Notes under the pieces: model-generated
What the model was told of the DNA's origin: nothing
What the model saw: only the letters and a program-made list of their open reading frames with translations
Database searches by the model: none
Shown: positions 26,801 to 41,800 of the stretch, piece after piece
Numbering within the stretch: the stretch's first letter is position 1
Layout of the letters: each line of letters begins with the position of its first letter
Assembly: GCA_028023455.1 (NCBI GenBank)
Contig: JAQFVV010006246.1
Location: 4,600,363-4,664,362, forward strand
Direction: 5' to 3'
From: Epiperipatus broadwayi
Lineage: Eukaryota > Onychophora > Udeonychophora > Euonychophora > Peripatidae
DNA length: 64,000 nt
Translations under genes and position numbers: made by a program

Positions 26801-29800
26801 ATTTCAAATGCTATGTAATACTTTAATATTATTATGTGTGTGCATGAGTTAATATGTGCGTGATCCTTATATCAATATTATTAGTTAAATTAGATAAGTA
26901 CCAGTGTTTTGTTATGAAAGTAAATAAGAATATTTAAACTAGTTTAGAAATGTCAATTTAAAATATGCGTGTGTTTTATTAGAATTATAAAATGTTTAAA
27001 TTTAGAAAATAAATGTTAGTTAATAAATTATCTTTAAAATTAAACTTTATTTGTCGGTCAATTCTTTTTATCAATTCTTTTACAATTCTTTTTATAAATT
27101 CTTTTTAACAAATTCTTTATCAAGTCTTTTAACCACTAATTAAGTATAATCTATTAGTGATTACAAACAACTGAGCTAGTCGTGGATTTAGGCGTTGAGT
27201 TAGTGGCCATTGCTTAAAGTGCGTTATTTATTCATCCTTGAATAGATAGCTGGCGCCCGTGTTTATACACAAACAAAAAAAGTGCTTTGAACTTGGTGTT
27301 GAACTCAACAGTCGAGAAGAAGTTATGTCCTGGAAATGTAACGTTAGTTATATACTTTATAGCTATCGTTTGGGCATACATACTCTCCAAGTATGTTCTT
27401 CTCTGCCTAAGAGGCCGGTGATTCAAATAATCATATTCGAATACGGTTCAATATATATATATAAAAACAGCACAATGAGAAAATATTAATAAATTTCACA
27501 TCCGCCAAACCGAAGTATATTATAAATTAATATTATACATTTTCACCAAACCTTAACACCTTTTTGGAATTTCGTTTGCCTCAGGACCAATTGACTTTTA
27601 ATTAAACAAAATAATATAATTTAATTTCTACAACAGATAACGTCTCCGAGGTGTTATATTTAATTTACTTAAAATTATTAAAATATATGAATCATATAAT
27701 TCGATTCAGATTTCACTAATTAAATTCCTTTCTAGGTGTTAAAGAAATGTTAAAGCTTAGCAAAAGGAATGGTATTCTGATTTAATGATAAAGTCTTTTG
27801 TTGCAAACAAAAATCAATCAGTAAACTAGATTTTACTTTTTACCTGGGGTGCGGTCACTAATTGATTTCTTGTTTACACAAAATTCTCATTTTTAATTAT
27901 AAACGGATTTTTATTTTACTGAAATAAATAACTTTTAACATATTTTTTTCCCAATATTATTTGTTTAAAAAAAAGTAAATTTAAAGAAAATACTTTAGTT
28001 TCAATTATATATGTAAAACATTAAATCAGAAAACTGTTAAATATATTTTAAAGAAAAATGTTTCACATTATATCTTTTTTTATTTAAACTTAAATATATA
28101 TACGAATCATTTTGCCGTTATTCCAAGGTTTAAATTATCCATCCACATACGAATATAAATAGGGAATATAATTAAGAAATGACTGAAAATTAATAAAACA
28201 TATTATAATAATTTATGAGCATTTCTCCGCTATAATTTTATCAAACCTGTCTAATTATAGCGTGTTTCCGTATGTAAATGGATGATGCAATTCAAGCGGC
28301 CATTATAGCAAAGTTTTCCCCCTCGACTTAAATATAACATTTTCACATTTACCATAGGTTTGAAACTAGTTCAGACGAGTAGGTCATTAGGTTGATGGTG
28401 AAATGGAAAGAGATTGGAAGGTTTACGTTTCACTATGAGCAAATGAGCCAGGTGGATATAACTAAATCGCTGACTTAAAGCTATTAATAATTATTTACCC
28501 TAATTATTTAACACTCTTGGACAATTTATATGTAGATACATTTAAAATGATTATTATATTTTCCATTATTATTATTTATCCTTTTTTTTAAACTGACAAT
28601 TTCTATAAAATAACATTTGATTACTACATATTAAAAGAAAGTTCTTTACAAAGTTAACATAAACATACATTCAGAATACAGAGTGATTTTTTTTTCTGCC
28701 ACTGCATTAAAATACAACTGATTTTAATTAGTCTTTTTTAAAAAAAAAAATGTTTGCTTTCTACTTTTAAACAATTCCATAAGATAAAATATATATTAGT
28801 ATTAATCATAAACTGTTAAATAAAGTGTAACTAGTCCCTTTTAAATGTAAGACTTACAAAGCAAGATAATCATAATATATACTTTAGCAATCTCCAGCTC
28901 TGCAATTTGAAATAAGTGTTGTTTTCTTCATTTTTAACCAAATTTATTCCAGGTCTAATATTTTAATAAATTGGTTTTTCACCTTTTACTCACTAAGCAA
29001 TACAGTAGGTCTAATATTGTTCTAATAAAATGAAAATTAAGAATGACTGACATAAGAAAAAAAAAATCATTCCACTTTTTTTTGTTTTAAACCACATTCC
29101 TTTTTTTTTAATTGATTAATTTGCATAACACTTTAATCACTAGTCATCTGAATTGGGATTTTTTTTAAAAAAACTTTTTTTTTTTTAATGTTTTTAAAAT
29201 CTCATGTGGGAAGCCACATAGCTGACACTGTTCGAATGTTATATTGATTACAAATATTATTAATTTGTCTGCTATTTTTGATAAATATATACTACTGTAC
29301 TTAAAAATAATTGTTTTTTTTCCTTTTGATAGTTCTTTTTCTTAATAATCACTGATGGATAAACCATTTTTCACAAGGTTTTCTATGTAGATCTCATCTT
29401 TTTCCAAATCACTGGTTTGTTCAATCAGTATAACAACAGAACGGCTTTCCAGAGCCATACCACACTGAGGAATTCTAATATCTACAAAACCTAAACTTGT
29501 AGAATGCTGAAAAGCAAAAACTGCATCTGAGAAATACCTTGTGAATGTTGAAGAAAGTATATTGATGAGACCAGTTGTTCCATTGAAAAATGATTGCCAG
29601 AACAAACTGATGATTAGAAGAAAACAAATGTGTCTAAGGTAACAGGCGGATAGAGAAGAATACAAAGAAGAAAATTTAAAGAAACTGCTCTCTTGATAAT
29701 GGTGGACAGTTCCATAAATCAACCCCATGGGACTATATATAATGTATGAAAACCACTAATCAACTGTGCTCCTAGGAAAAAGTGGAGAAATCAGGAGGAA

Positions 29801-32800
29801 CCTCATAGATAACTATATGAAATTTCTACTGACTGTTGCCTTTGGAAGGATTGCTCTGTTGGTTAGAGCATTACCTTAAAATTCAATATTTAAGAATCTA
29901 AGAGTTCAGGTTCAATTACCATGCTAGTAATGTCACTGGTTAGGCCCCTTCTCAAAGCATTCTAATAGTTGAATGTAATTGGGAATATTTAAATCAAGAT
30001 AAATTTTTCTAAAGACATTCAATATTTATATTAGATGAAGAAAATAGTCCAATATATAAACACCTCTAACATACCTTCAGGAAAACACATTGTCCAATGT
30101 TTTCATGTAAAAAGCAATAGAATTCTGCGTAATAATGAAAACAGACATGTCACTGTGAGATGTGCACAAATTAATAATAAGCTATGTAAAAGTGTATTAC
30201 TGAACAATGTCATATTTGGTATGCATGCTTTTTATCAGCATGCATAAAAGTTGACCACCAAAAACAACCCAGCATCTTATTTAATTTATTGAAATTAATA
30301 GAGAGTTAATAGGTATGAACTTGATTCAGTATCTTTTATTGAATATTTTGAGAAACATTGGAATATACTATTTACATTGTTAATATTTTTGGTACTTAAA
30401 ATATAAAATTAAGTATTTATTTTTCCATTGTAATATTAATCTGGTAATGTTAGTAAATAATGATTTTTGTTGATAGTTTTTTTTAATATTTATGTAGTTT
30501 TTTTTTTTTTTTTTAAGCAAGATTTGTCATTATCAGAATTATTTGGGAAGGGAGAGGGGTGTGCCTTTTATTTAAGAATTAAATTGAAAAGTTTTATCAG
30601 ATAATGCCAGTGGAATCAAATTGAAATATTGATACAATATCAGTGTTAAATTACACTTGGATGGACCTAAAATTATATCTTTTATACATTTATATATCTA
30701 TTTTAATAATTTAAGCATATAGAATTTTCTTTTTTCAAAAAAAAATCATCAGGTAATGCATTTTATATTAACACATTGCAATCTGGGAAATATTTTCTAC
30801 TTTACAGTGCATTCAATATGTGAATACTGGTATTCAATTATTGAGATATATTTTGTCTTATTTGTTAATTATATCAGCTGTTATATTTTTTTTTAATTAT
30901 ACTGCATTAACATATTTGCTTAATATTTTATTTACATAATTAATTTTTAGGAAAAATTTGTATATTTATTACTTTTGTAATTGCAGTTTGTGGAGGTAGA
31001 ATATATGAGGATTCGGGAGTTATTCAGAGTCCTAGATATCCTCTGAACTATCCAGGATCTCTAAATTGTACTTGGATGATCAGACTTCTAACAGGCCATT
31101 CTATTAGCTTGACTTTTGACACTTTTGATATTCTTTCAAGCGATCAGTGTTCATCAGATTATCTTGTGGTGAGTAATAAAACTTTTACTTTAATATTTAA
31201 ATCAAAAATATAATTGATTTAAGAGCTAAAGATTTCTTTGTTTTATTCCAAATACGCATGCTTTTATGAGCAACTAACAATTGAATCATTTTATGAGGTT
31301 AGAGATTGTATAGTAGAGAGAGTATTATAAACAATATAGATTACATAATTATTAACTACATCTTAAAACATGTGTAAGAGTAGATTGAACTAATACAAAG
31401 AATATGTAAAATAAATTATTATCAATAGCAGATAAGTAAAAGTGAACTTAAGAGGATTAATAAATATAAAGATTACTCCATAAGAGAATAGTAAAAAAAG
31501 AATTTATTATGCATCTTGTTAGGAGAAGTATTAAAACATGACACTTTATAGATAGACTATCGATAGTTTTGATTTTAAAATCAATAATGTAGATTAATTC
31601 TATTCAACAAATCCATGGAGTACTACAACAATTGCTTAGGGACAATTGTCAAACTATTTTGTTTAAAACCATTTAATTCTTGATTCTGATGCACCTCTCA
31701 ATATTAATAAAATACATGCTGGCAAAGGAGACTTTTCGACAACAGATGTGAGCTGTATGATAATTCATGAAAATCTGAAATCTTGTTGATTTCATATTGT
31801 AGTTGACCATTTCCATCACCAAGGTTACAGAACTATTTTTTTTATATAATTTAAAGAAGATAAATACTTTTACACTTACTTTATTTGTGAATTAAGAAAA
31901 GTTTGAATTGCTTTTATTTTGACAAAAAAATAATAACTTAATGGTTATAAAGGAAATATGTATAAATCAAAAAGATTTGATAGCATATACCAAATCTAAA
32001 TGAATAATGGGTTGATAAAATATTAATGTTTAAATAAATTAAAATGCTTATCTGTGTTGTCGAAATGCATTATAACCCATAAAATTGTTCACAGTTCTAA
32101 TAAAATTCATTATTGGACTAATTTCTTTCTATACAATAATTACAAAAAAATCAAGTCGGATGTCATATGACTTAATTTAATAAGCTTGTATTTACAAATG
32201 TTATATATATATAGAGCTCACAAAATAAACTCTTAACAATAATAGATATGGATTTAATAAACTAAAATGGTCTCTATAAAATATATAAGCATGTAGTGGA
32301 AAAGGTCTTTACATAATCATTTTTGAGACCCAGGACTGTAAAAAAAAAAAAAAAAAACTAAATATTCCCAAAGATGAAATAATTTATTGGCATTAATATG
32401 TTGTACTTTTTAAAAATTCCTCTTGGTACAGAAAAGCGTTATATTGATTTCACCTGATTTTTTTTTTTTTAGTTCCATATTTCTATATCATATCCATGTT
32501 TACATTAAGGACATATAGATGAGTTAGATGAAAATCACACAATTCCATATATTAAATGAGTACATAGCCAGAGGTATAAAGTATATATGAGAGCAAAGAA
32601 TAATAAATATTAAATAAAGGTTTAAAAATTTTTTAATAAATCAATAGTTAATTATAATAAAAATTAGTTAACAGAGTAAAATATGATGTGTAAAATTAGC
32701 TGCATTTACATCAGGAAAATAAGAACAAATTTGTGCACATTCACATTCCTATGTTATTTATTTTATCAATAAATGATTATTTTAATTTTTAATGTACATA

Positions 32801-35800
32801 GTTCTGAGGTGGTGTATGACAAGTATAGGTTATCAAAGAAAATTATCATATATATTGAAGAACTTGTAATTATAGGTTGGTGAATCTAAAGGTGTCTAGA
32901 TAATACTGTCACTGATAGAAGAAGAAAGTAAAGTATTTTACAGTTAATATTATATGATGGAAAGTACTCAATGTGCATATATATATATATATATTGTACT
33001 GGTCATTTCTTAATTTCTTTTGATCTCTGAGGGTGCCATTAAGTCACTAATGATGTAGAAAATTTAATTTACGGTGATCAAATGTCAATGATGAGGATGA
33101 ATTCTACCATCTAGACCCAGGGAGAAAAAGAGATCATAAACATTGTTCAGACAAGTGAGAAAAGAACACAAAGACAAATAACAGCCAAAATAATTCTGAA
33201 TAATTTTAAATTCAAAAATAAAATAAATTCCAGGCCAACAAAATATAAAAGTTTGACCTAGATTCTTCTAGCGTATTTATCAGAAAATGTACAAGGCTAT
33301 TGAAAACAGTAAACATCCTGGCAGATAAATTCGTTTTCTCACCTATCATTTAAAAAGAGAGATTTATAATATCTTCCTACCAGTGGTTTGTAAAAACTAA
33401 TTCCAGTTTCTCTATTTAGAGATTTCAAAAATAAAATGGTCTTGCAAGGGATACAATGAAACAGCACAGATGAGCTTTTTTTGGCCCGGAATAAGGCATC
33501 AAGACCAAGAATGTCATATGTCTGCAGAACAGCTCATGATTAACCATGTTTAAGGTATTTCATAGTTGACCTAAATACAAGACAATAAAAAAGAACAAGA
33601 GATTATGATTATGCATAATCCTAAATAGAAGAAAACAAAATCTCTGATTTAGGAAAACAGAACAAGACACTCAATAAACCGCTAACCAAAAGATTTACGG
33701 TCTGCAGGAAATGCAAACCAAGCTTATTATAATAAAAAGGAGACAGGTGATATAAAAGAAAATTACTAATATCTGTCCCAAGTATTTGTTAAGGTTAGTA
33801 ATATAAAAGAGAAAAGAATACAAAGCATATCAAAATATATATTCACAATACACTCTCAGATGAATTAAAAACATGAAATCTTAAAACTAAGATTCCAATA
33901 CACACTATACATAAAATACCTAATAAAATACATAAAGATATTTAAATTGAATAAGCAAAACATATTATAAAGAGAGATTTCTTTTAAGACCAAGCTGAGA
34001 CTTTAATAAAAGATTTAAACCCTGGTTAGAAAATGAAAATACATTACTTCGAGGCATAATGTTAGATTCAGTTGATGACTTTCAGCAGTGCACACAGTTT
34101 AAATTTTATTTGAAAGTTCCTGTGATTTTGGTTTCCATTTACATATTCAGGAGGCTGGTGGCAATCCTAGGATCAGTTATTGTTCAAGCTTTTACATTAT
34201 GCTATTGAAGGAAGATCTTGGTATTCAGGGTCCACTTTTGAGTTGGTTTAGCATGGCACATTGATGATAAGATTCATTATGGTGTGTAGTTTTGGCATTC
34301 TGCAGAGACGATCTTATGTAGAAATTGGAAGGTAATAATATAATTTCAACAGAATTTCCTATTGGCGATCAGCAAAAGGTAATATTAGCATCAGTAATCT
34401 CCAGACATGGACAGAAATTTTTTAAAAATCAAGCAGCACTGCAATTCAAATCAGGATCACAAGTAGTGTACAAAGCTGAATCAATACATGTAACAAGTAG
34501 GATAAAAGTGAATAGCTGAATAATAATCAATCCAAAATTCCAGGGCTATTTAGATGTACTCTTATCTCCTAAGTCATCTTTAATTAGAAGTTTTTGCCCA
34601 GGCCAAATCTTTATCTCAGATTTAATCTTAACCAGGGTTACTATCTTATCCAAAATTAATTTTAAACAAAACTAATTGCAAAAATTAAGTGTCAGGTTTT
34701 TTTTTTTAAAATTAAATTAGATTATAATTAAAAATAAAAGAAACAGGAATGCAATTAAAACTTTCCAAAATTAAAAGCTTTCTAAAAAGATTAAATTTCT
34801 TTTCAAATTAAAATATCTTTGCAGTTTGATTTTAAAAAATGTGTCAAAAGAAACTTATTTTTAAACTAAAAGTAAAATTAGAGAATTTTAAAATATAGCT
34901 GTGTATGTGCACTATAACATATAAAACTTTTTAATAAAAAATAAAACTTAGTATTAATTTTGTGATGTAACTTTTGAAGTGGATAAAGCATCTAGTTTAA
35001 TATATTAGAAGGGACTTGAACTCTAAATATATTAGAAGGAACTTGAACTCATACTTTCAAGCTCCCTATAGCTATGGACTCCATCTTATACAACTGATAC
35101 ACATGACCATTTCCCACACATACATACAATCAAGGCTCACTTTATATTAAGATATCAAATCTACAAACTTTAATGGGCAAGCTTCAATCTTCTCCACCCT
35201 CTAATTCTTCAGCTATCCATATTATTGTCATACTCATGTTGACCTTAAGTTATTCTGAACCCTCACATATAGAATCTTAATATGTCCCTTTAAATATACA
35301 GAAGAGGGATGGAAAGTATAAAGACCGAATATGTAATATTAAATATATGTATATTGTCTATACTAAACTTAATGTAACAAATGATACTCATGACCACACA
35401 CATAAAAAAGATAAATGATCTCCAATTGAAACAGTAAGATTCGCATAAGTTTCACCTTTTTCTATTGTCTCTCACCCACCACCATATCCTACCCAAGCTT
35501 AAACTTTTTGGTATCGAATTGTGTGTGTAGCAATATTAAAAATGTATAAATATATGTAAAATCCCCCATAAACACACACACATTTTGATAACAAATTTAA
35601 AGCAATAAATAAAAATAATTGATATAGTTTAGTATTTCTCTTTTAGTTATATGAAAATATATACTTTTAACAATTTATTTTAAATTATAAAGTTCGTTAT
35701 TTATTGCTGTGTTTAAATTTCATATTTAATAATAATTTTAGAAATCTGATTGTAAGGTAAGTAAAAGTAAAAATAAACTTGAACAATAGAAATGCAGCTT

Positions 35801-38800
35801 TCTATATAAAACTAAACTGATAAGAATGTATTGATTCTCCTCGGGGCAAATGAGTAGATCCAAAAATAAAATAGAACAAAAGTGAAAAGATACGATCAGA
35901 GAAAGGAGGACATTTTGATCAGTTGAGAGTCTCCAAAATCTTAAATTAATTTACCTACCACAGCATGTTCGAGTAGAAAGCGCCCGGACTATTCTCCCCC
36001 CGGAGATGGTCGATCATATGCCGCGAACCTCCACATGCACCCTCCACAAAGTCAACCAAGAAGATCTGCTGACCAAACAATTAAAAAGCTGCTGCGGCTA
36101 TTAAAAATAAATGAATAACCTAAATGCTGGAAAGAATTGCTACTTCTGAAATTATGAACAATTTGCTACTGAATCTGAAAACTTCTTATAAAACAGGTAT
36201 CTGTACCCCAAGGCCTAGAGTACTCTAATTAATAATCACTATAGCTCACTCTCTATATAACTTGTAAAATTCTAAATTGTAAAACTCTGAATTTAATGAT
36301 TAATTTATTATATAAATTTCTTTAATAATCTAGCTTACCTAATTCTTACCTCTTTGGGCCTACGGCAAATGCCAGCCCATTCTTACCTCTTTGGGCCTAC
36401 GGAAAATGCCAGCCCATTGTTCTAAACTCATCCATGGCTTCGCAGTTTTAATATACTGCTACCCTCATATCGCCTTTCTACACATACCATGTGTCTTTAA
36501 TTATTAACTTTATTACTCAATATATAACTCTGTCTCTGCATTAGTGACATAACTCACTCTCAAATAAATGTCTGCCCATAGTAATTAGTAAATATTTTAT
36601 TTTATTAAATAAATATGTGTCCGCCGCTACTATTATAAATCCTAATTTAGACTCTTGCATTACAGATATAAATCCCTGAAGGCATGCTCTTGAAATACTT
36701 GCTCAAGAATTTAGGTAGCTAGATTATATCAGCCAAATAAATGTATATCTTTGTAAAACATAACAGTATCGGAAATACCACTACTGAGATTTTAAATATA
36801 AAATATTATTGGTTAATGATTTTGTATAAAATATTTTAAATAAATAATTTCAAACTATACGTCTGCTGTTACATCTTTATTTATTCGATACCCATTAAAT
36901 ATAATATTTCCTCAATTCTGTAAAATATAAATGTTTAATATTAGTGTTATTATTGGCTAACTCGAAAATAAAGTCTTGTTTTTCTTGCATCTCCATGACC
37001 ACCATGCCTAAAGAAATATTTACTAATGTAGCATCAGATGCGTTGTTTCATAGATTGTATTGTGGAACTGATAAACTATGTTCAAACTCAGTACTACTGG
37101 TGGCCTTGCTACCTATATGGTGCTGCAGTTCTGTGTGGTGGTCGAATTCCGCACTGTTAACGAATCATACAAATCTCTTTATGCTGAACCAGCACTCATC
37201 AGTTGGTCCAGATCACCATTTCCAACACATATATACAAGCTGTGCTCAGTTTATATTAAGAGAGCGAATCTTCCAACTTTAATGGAGAAGCTTCAATTTT
37301 TCTTCACCCTCCAAAAAAATAGGTGATGTAGGGCGAATCTTTGCCTCAGACCCACCCATCTTTTCACTCTTAACTGATTCTATATTTTATATATATATAG
37401 TAAATATTTTCATACAATCTCTTAAGGTCCACTAATGCTCTTATTCATGCCCAAATTCACTAAACTTGCCAAAAATCCTTTTCCATACTTATAAATATCC
37501 TCCAATAATTTACTATTTAATTTCATTCTCTCTATAATTATCTATTTTGGCAAACTTCTTTTTTTTTAAATAGTTTTACCATTTAATATTAACATTTTTT
37601 CCACCTTCTTTGTTTTCAATAGCACATTTATAATTTCTGCATGCTCTTTTTCTCTCTTTTAACTTTTATCAATTCTCACTTTTCTATTTTATTATTCTGA
37701 ATGCAAAACTCACCATACAGTAACCCCATTCAATGTTTTGTCTCTGTGCTATCAGCTAGTGTAAGCATAAAGAATGATGATCATGTGATGTTTAGTGGTG
37801 TAATTAAAAAAGTTGCTGTAGCAATTATATCTTTTAGAAATAAGTTGCTGGAATTAGTTGTTCAACTTTCAAACTATCATCATTTTTTATTTATCTCTTG
37901 GGATGCTGAGATTTAATCATCACCATCCACAATCATTATCGACACACTGCAGGATGAAGGTCTCTCTCCAAGTTTTCTTCGATCTTTAGCTTCTCTTCTC
38001 CACATCACCCCTGCACACTTTCTTATTTTATCCATTCATCTCCTGCGTGGGTCTTTTTCTTGGTCTTTACAATCTTTTGGAATCCAGTTTAAGATTTTAA
38101 TTGTCCATCTATTATCATCTCTTCTAGCAATATGTCCAGCCCAACTCTACTTCAGTCTTAATTTTTTCAATGAGGTCAGTAATACCTGTTTGTTCTCTTA
38201 CCCATATATTGTGTTTTTGATCTCTTCTTGTTATTCTCAACATGCATCTCTCCATACTTCCTTGAGTGGTCTGAAGTCTCTGTATTGCTCTTCTATTAAG
38301 TATCCAAGTTTCAAATCCATAATAAAAACTGGTAAAACCCATTTATTAAAATCCTTTCTTTTCAAACACATAGGCATATTTCCTTTTAGTATCAAGTTAT
38401 TTTTACCAAAAGCACTCCAACCAAGTTTAATTCTATGATTAATTTCATCCATCGTGTTTCCATCTGTATTAATAATCTGACCAAGGTATTTGTAGCAGTT
38501 AACTTCTTCTAACTCATCATAATCAATCTTTATTTACGTATTTTGAGAAATCCATTAAACATTACTTTAGTCTTTTTAACATTTTATCTTTAGTCCTACT
38601 TTCATCTGATAACTCCTGCAATATATCCTGCAGCTCTAAAGCATTATTTACAAAAACAACTACATGATTTGCAATATCTAAATGACTTAAATAATCTCCA
38701 TTTACTTTCACTCCTTTAGCTTCCCATTTTAATCCACAAAATACTTCTTGCAGCACTGCTGTAAAAAGTTTTGGAGATATGGAGTCACCCTGTCTTACAC

Positions 38801-41800
38801 CCTTCTCAATGTTGACTTTCCTAGTATCATTATGTAATCTAATTGTTGAGATTTAATACCATACCATATTTCTATATTTTTATCAATTACAAAAAAATAT
38901 AATGTTAACCAGCACTTATATTTTTCTGAATTCTGTATTGTCCTTTAAAAGTTTTGTCCTTTTGATATTGCCTGTTCAATGAATGCAAAGCACAAAATTA
39001 TATAATCTTTGAAAATATAAACTTTGCTTAATTAGGGAAAAAAGTTTCTACATTAGTAAAAACTTGTCGATCCCCCCCTCCCAATCATCTTTTGATATTT
39101 TCAATATATATATATCAGATGTCATACACTTGTCTTAGTACAAAAATTATTAGTTTATTTAAGATATAATAAAATTATCATTTGCACAGTTATGGAGATA
39201 AATATTGAAATATCCATGGGGCAAACAACTTCTTTTAATCTAGAGACTTCCTCTCTTTCCCCAACATTTTTAAAATGGCAGATTTTTTTATATATCTAAT
39301 ATAATACAAGCTTTCAGAATACTATATCAAGATTCCCAATTGAATGGCAATGTACATTGTATTTATAATAGTGTTGAGATATTATTTTTCAATAAATAGC
39401 AACGGGTTTATATTAACCTGTATAATGTAATATATATTACTTATCCTATCATATTTGGAATGAAGTACAAATTGTAAAGTGTAACCATATAAATAAGTTA
39501 TATATTTGTTTCTTATCTAAGCTAAGAACGTTGCTAAATTGCCATTCTTTTATGTTCATTTATGAAATATGCTTTAGAGAGATTATTCAACATGTATCAT
39601 TACTGCAAGTACTATTTATTTATAAGAACTTACTAATTATTATATATAATTTTAATGTAAATATATTTTATTTATTACGAATCTGAAAAATATAAGGTTA
39701 AATCCATTCACCTATATTTTTCATTCTCCCCACACATAAACACTTATACTCTGACTATGCTATTATTAAATTGTTTATTACTGTTTACTTATTTAATGGT
39801 TAAATATATATAAATATCACACATTTCTATCATTATTTTTTAATAGATTTATAATGGATATAGTATGATGTCTCCATTACTGGGTAATGGTACTTATAAT
39901 TCTAATGGTCGTTATTGTGGACCAACTAAGCCAATTTTACCACCATCAAGTGGGAATTATTTATATTTACATTTTGTTACAACTTCTGGAGGAAACAATC
40001 AGGGTTTTAAAATACAATTTGGTCCAAGGAATGTGGCATGTGGTGGCCATCTCACATTATCAGAATTTATAACAAGTGGAACCTTTACTTCACCTAATTA
40101 TCCTGATAATTATCCACCAAATTCTGACTGTGAATGGATTATTGTAGCACCTAGAAATAAACAAATTAAGATTGATTTTATTGACAAGTTTGGTTTAGGC
40201 AGACTTTCAAAGTAAGTATTTGACATTTGATAATAAATGTTTATGAAAAATATTGACACAATTAAGTGAAATAATTTGTTTTTACACAAATGTGCATACA
40301 TAGATTTTTATATGAAAATGAACATCCATATTTCCAAGTTAATGTGTCTTGTACAATAAAATTTGAAATTTTTTACTTTAACCTCTCTGTGGTGTCTCAT
40401 GTAAAATTGAAACAATTTTTTCTACTAATACCATCTCATAAATGAAAATAATGCAGTTTTATTTTGGTCTATTATCATTCTCTAGTTGGATTATTAAATT
40501 CTTTTAAATCTAAACTTTAACACTTTTACAGTGTTTGGATCTACTTTTTAGCCCTATCCTTCACTGATGATAGCAAATTAGCTTGAAATCAGCTAATCTG
40601 AAGGTGGAGCAAATGAAAAAGATAGTGAATTCTGACTCTTTTGATGTTTATGTAAACAAATATATGCTTGTTCGATGGTTTTGGTAAAACGCCATCTATT
40701 GATCGTAAATACAAGTGATAGCAATTTACGTGATTATAACTTGTTTTTGTTTTTCATAAATGTACCTTTAAAGGTTTTTGCAATGATATATATTGCAGAG
40801 GCTTTGACTATGTGGTGAAACTGAACTGATATCAGACCCATGTAGCTAACTGGCTTGTTAGGCTGGGTTTGAAGACGTGTCTGAAAAATTCATGCTTGCA
40901 AACTGATAGGAACTTTTTGCATAAATGCTTGGAGTCAGTGTTTAGATCTAGTTTCTAGCCCTATCCTTCACTGATGATAGCAAATTAGCTTGAAATCAGC
41001 TGATCTGAAGGTAAAGCAAATAGTGAATTCTGACCCTTTTGACGTTTATGTAAACAAATATACACTTGTTCAGTGGTTTTGGTAAAACACCATTTATTGA
41101 TCATATATATAAATATTTAGTGGACATATTTAAAACACATTCCACAGTGCTAAACAGCAATATTATTTTTATTTGTTTCAATTGGTACTTGAGAAGATAA
41201 TGTAGCTAAAAATGATGTAAACAGTTAAATTTCTGGTAATTTAAAGTGTCACATTATAATGTCTTAAATAAGTAAAAGCAAAAATACAAAATATAAGCCG
41301 TAAATTAAGAAATGGAAAATAAATGCAAACAGTACCGATTTATAATTTGAATAAGGATTCTGTTTAATTACTTATCAACTCTATGAAAATTAAAATGCTG
41401 GAAATCATGTGTCTGACATAACTTGTTAGAATGGAAATTTAATTTCATTGAAGAAAAAAACTTTATGATAAAAAATGATTTTTTAGTTCTAATGAAATAC
41501 CTAACAGCTGCATAATTTTAATATAGTAGCAAACAAATTTTATTTTATATATATTTGACTTAAAATCCGTCTTTCTACTTCACCTTCGAGTAGTAAGTTA
41601 TACCAATCCTGCCTGATAGGATAGTGGTGACTATGGTTATTAAAGAACCAAAGATACCAAAATGTATAGGTACTAAAATGAGTTCAGACATATATGACTA
41701 CATAAGCTAATGAGCTTGGATTGAAAATAATATTGTTTTCAATTTTATTCTCATAGGTTTTGTAATTAAGTAGAGATAGAAGGTAGCTGCTGGAGGGTTG

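Larger units (their letters stand above)
17082..30986. other. Intron 5 (CUB C/D boundary, phase 1), 13.9 kb
   Basis: The largest intron in the window. Recognised contents are a long hairpin (17545-17647), a Penelope-like element (19876-21800), a probable solo LTR (23902-24736), a possible promoter-bearing LTR (about 26200-27260), a small inverted-repeat element (28105-28320), a minus-strand open frame (29342-29755) and a tRNA-derived SINE (29840-30000). The stretches 17650-19850, 21800-23900, 24740-26200, 27300-28100 and 30010-30986 hold nothing I can name, though 18880-19150 and 25490-25830 are noticeably less AT-rich than the surroundings. Because CUB C and D join in frame across it, no exon is missing. 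Confidence 0.75.
31169..39846. other. Intron 6 (inside CUB D, phase 0), 8.7 kb
   Basis: Recognised contents are an AT microsatellite (about 32975), a pair of related segments (about 35090-35230 and 37190-37310), a less AT-rich patch (35950-36110), a 37-base tandem duplication (36344-36417), and a 5'-truncated LINE (37918-38846) with target duplications. The open stretches 31169-35000 and 38860-39846 hold nothing I can name. A 64-residue frame at 34325-34519 has no recognisable motif. Confidence 0.7.

Noticed and set aside
29853-29930. tRNA gene
   Set aside because: The D-arm and B-box-like parts are present but the middle is expanded and the acceptor stem does not pair, so it is better read as a SINE head.
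36944-37326. Overlapping plus-strand frames of 112 and 82 residues
   Set aside because: They overlap a dispersed repeat (37190-37310) and show no domain; judged chance.
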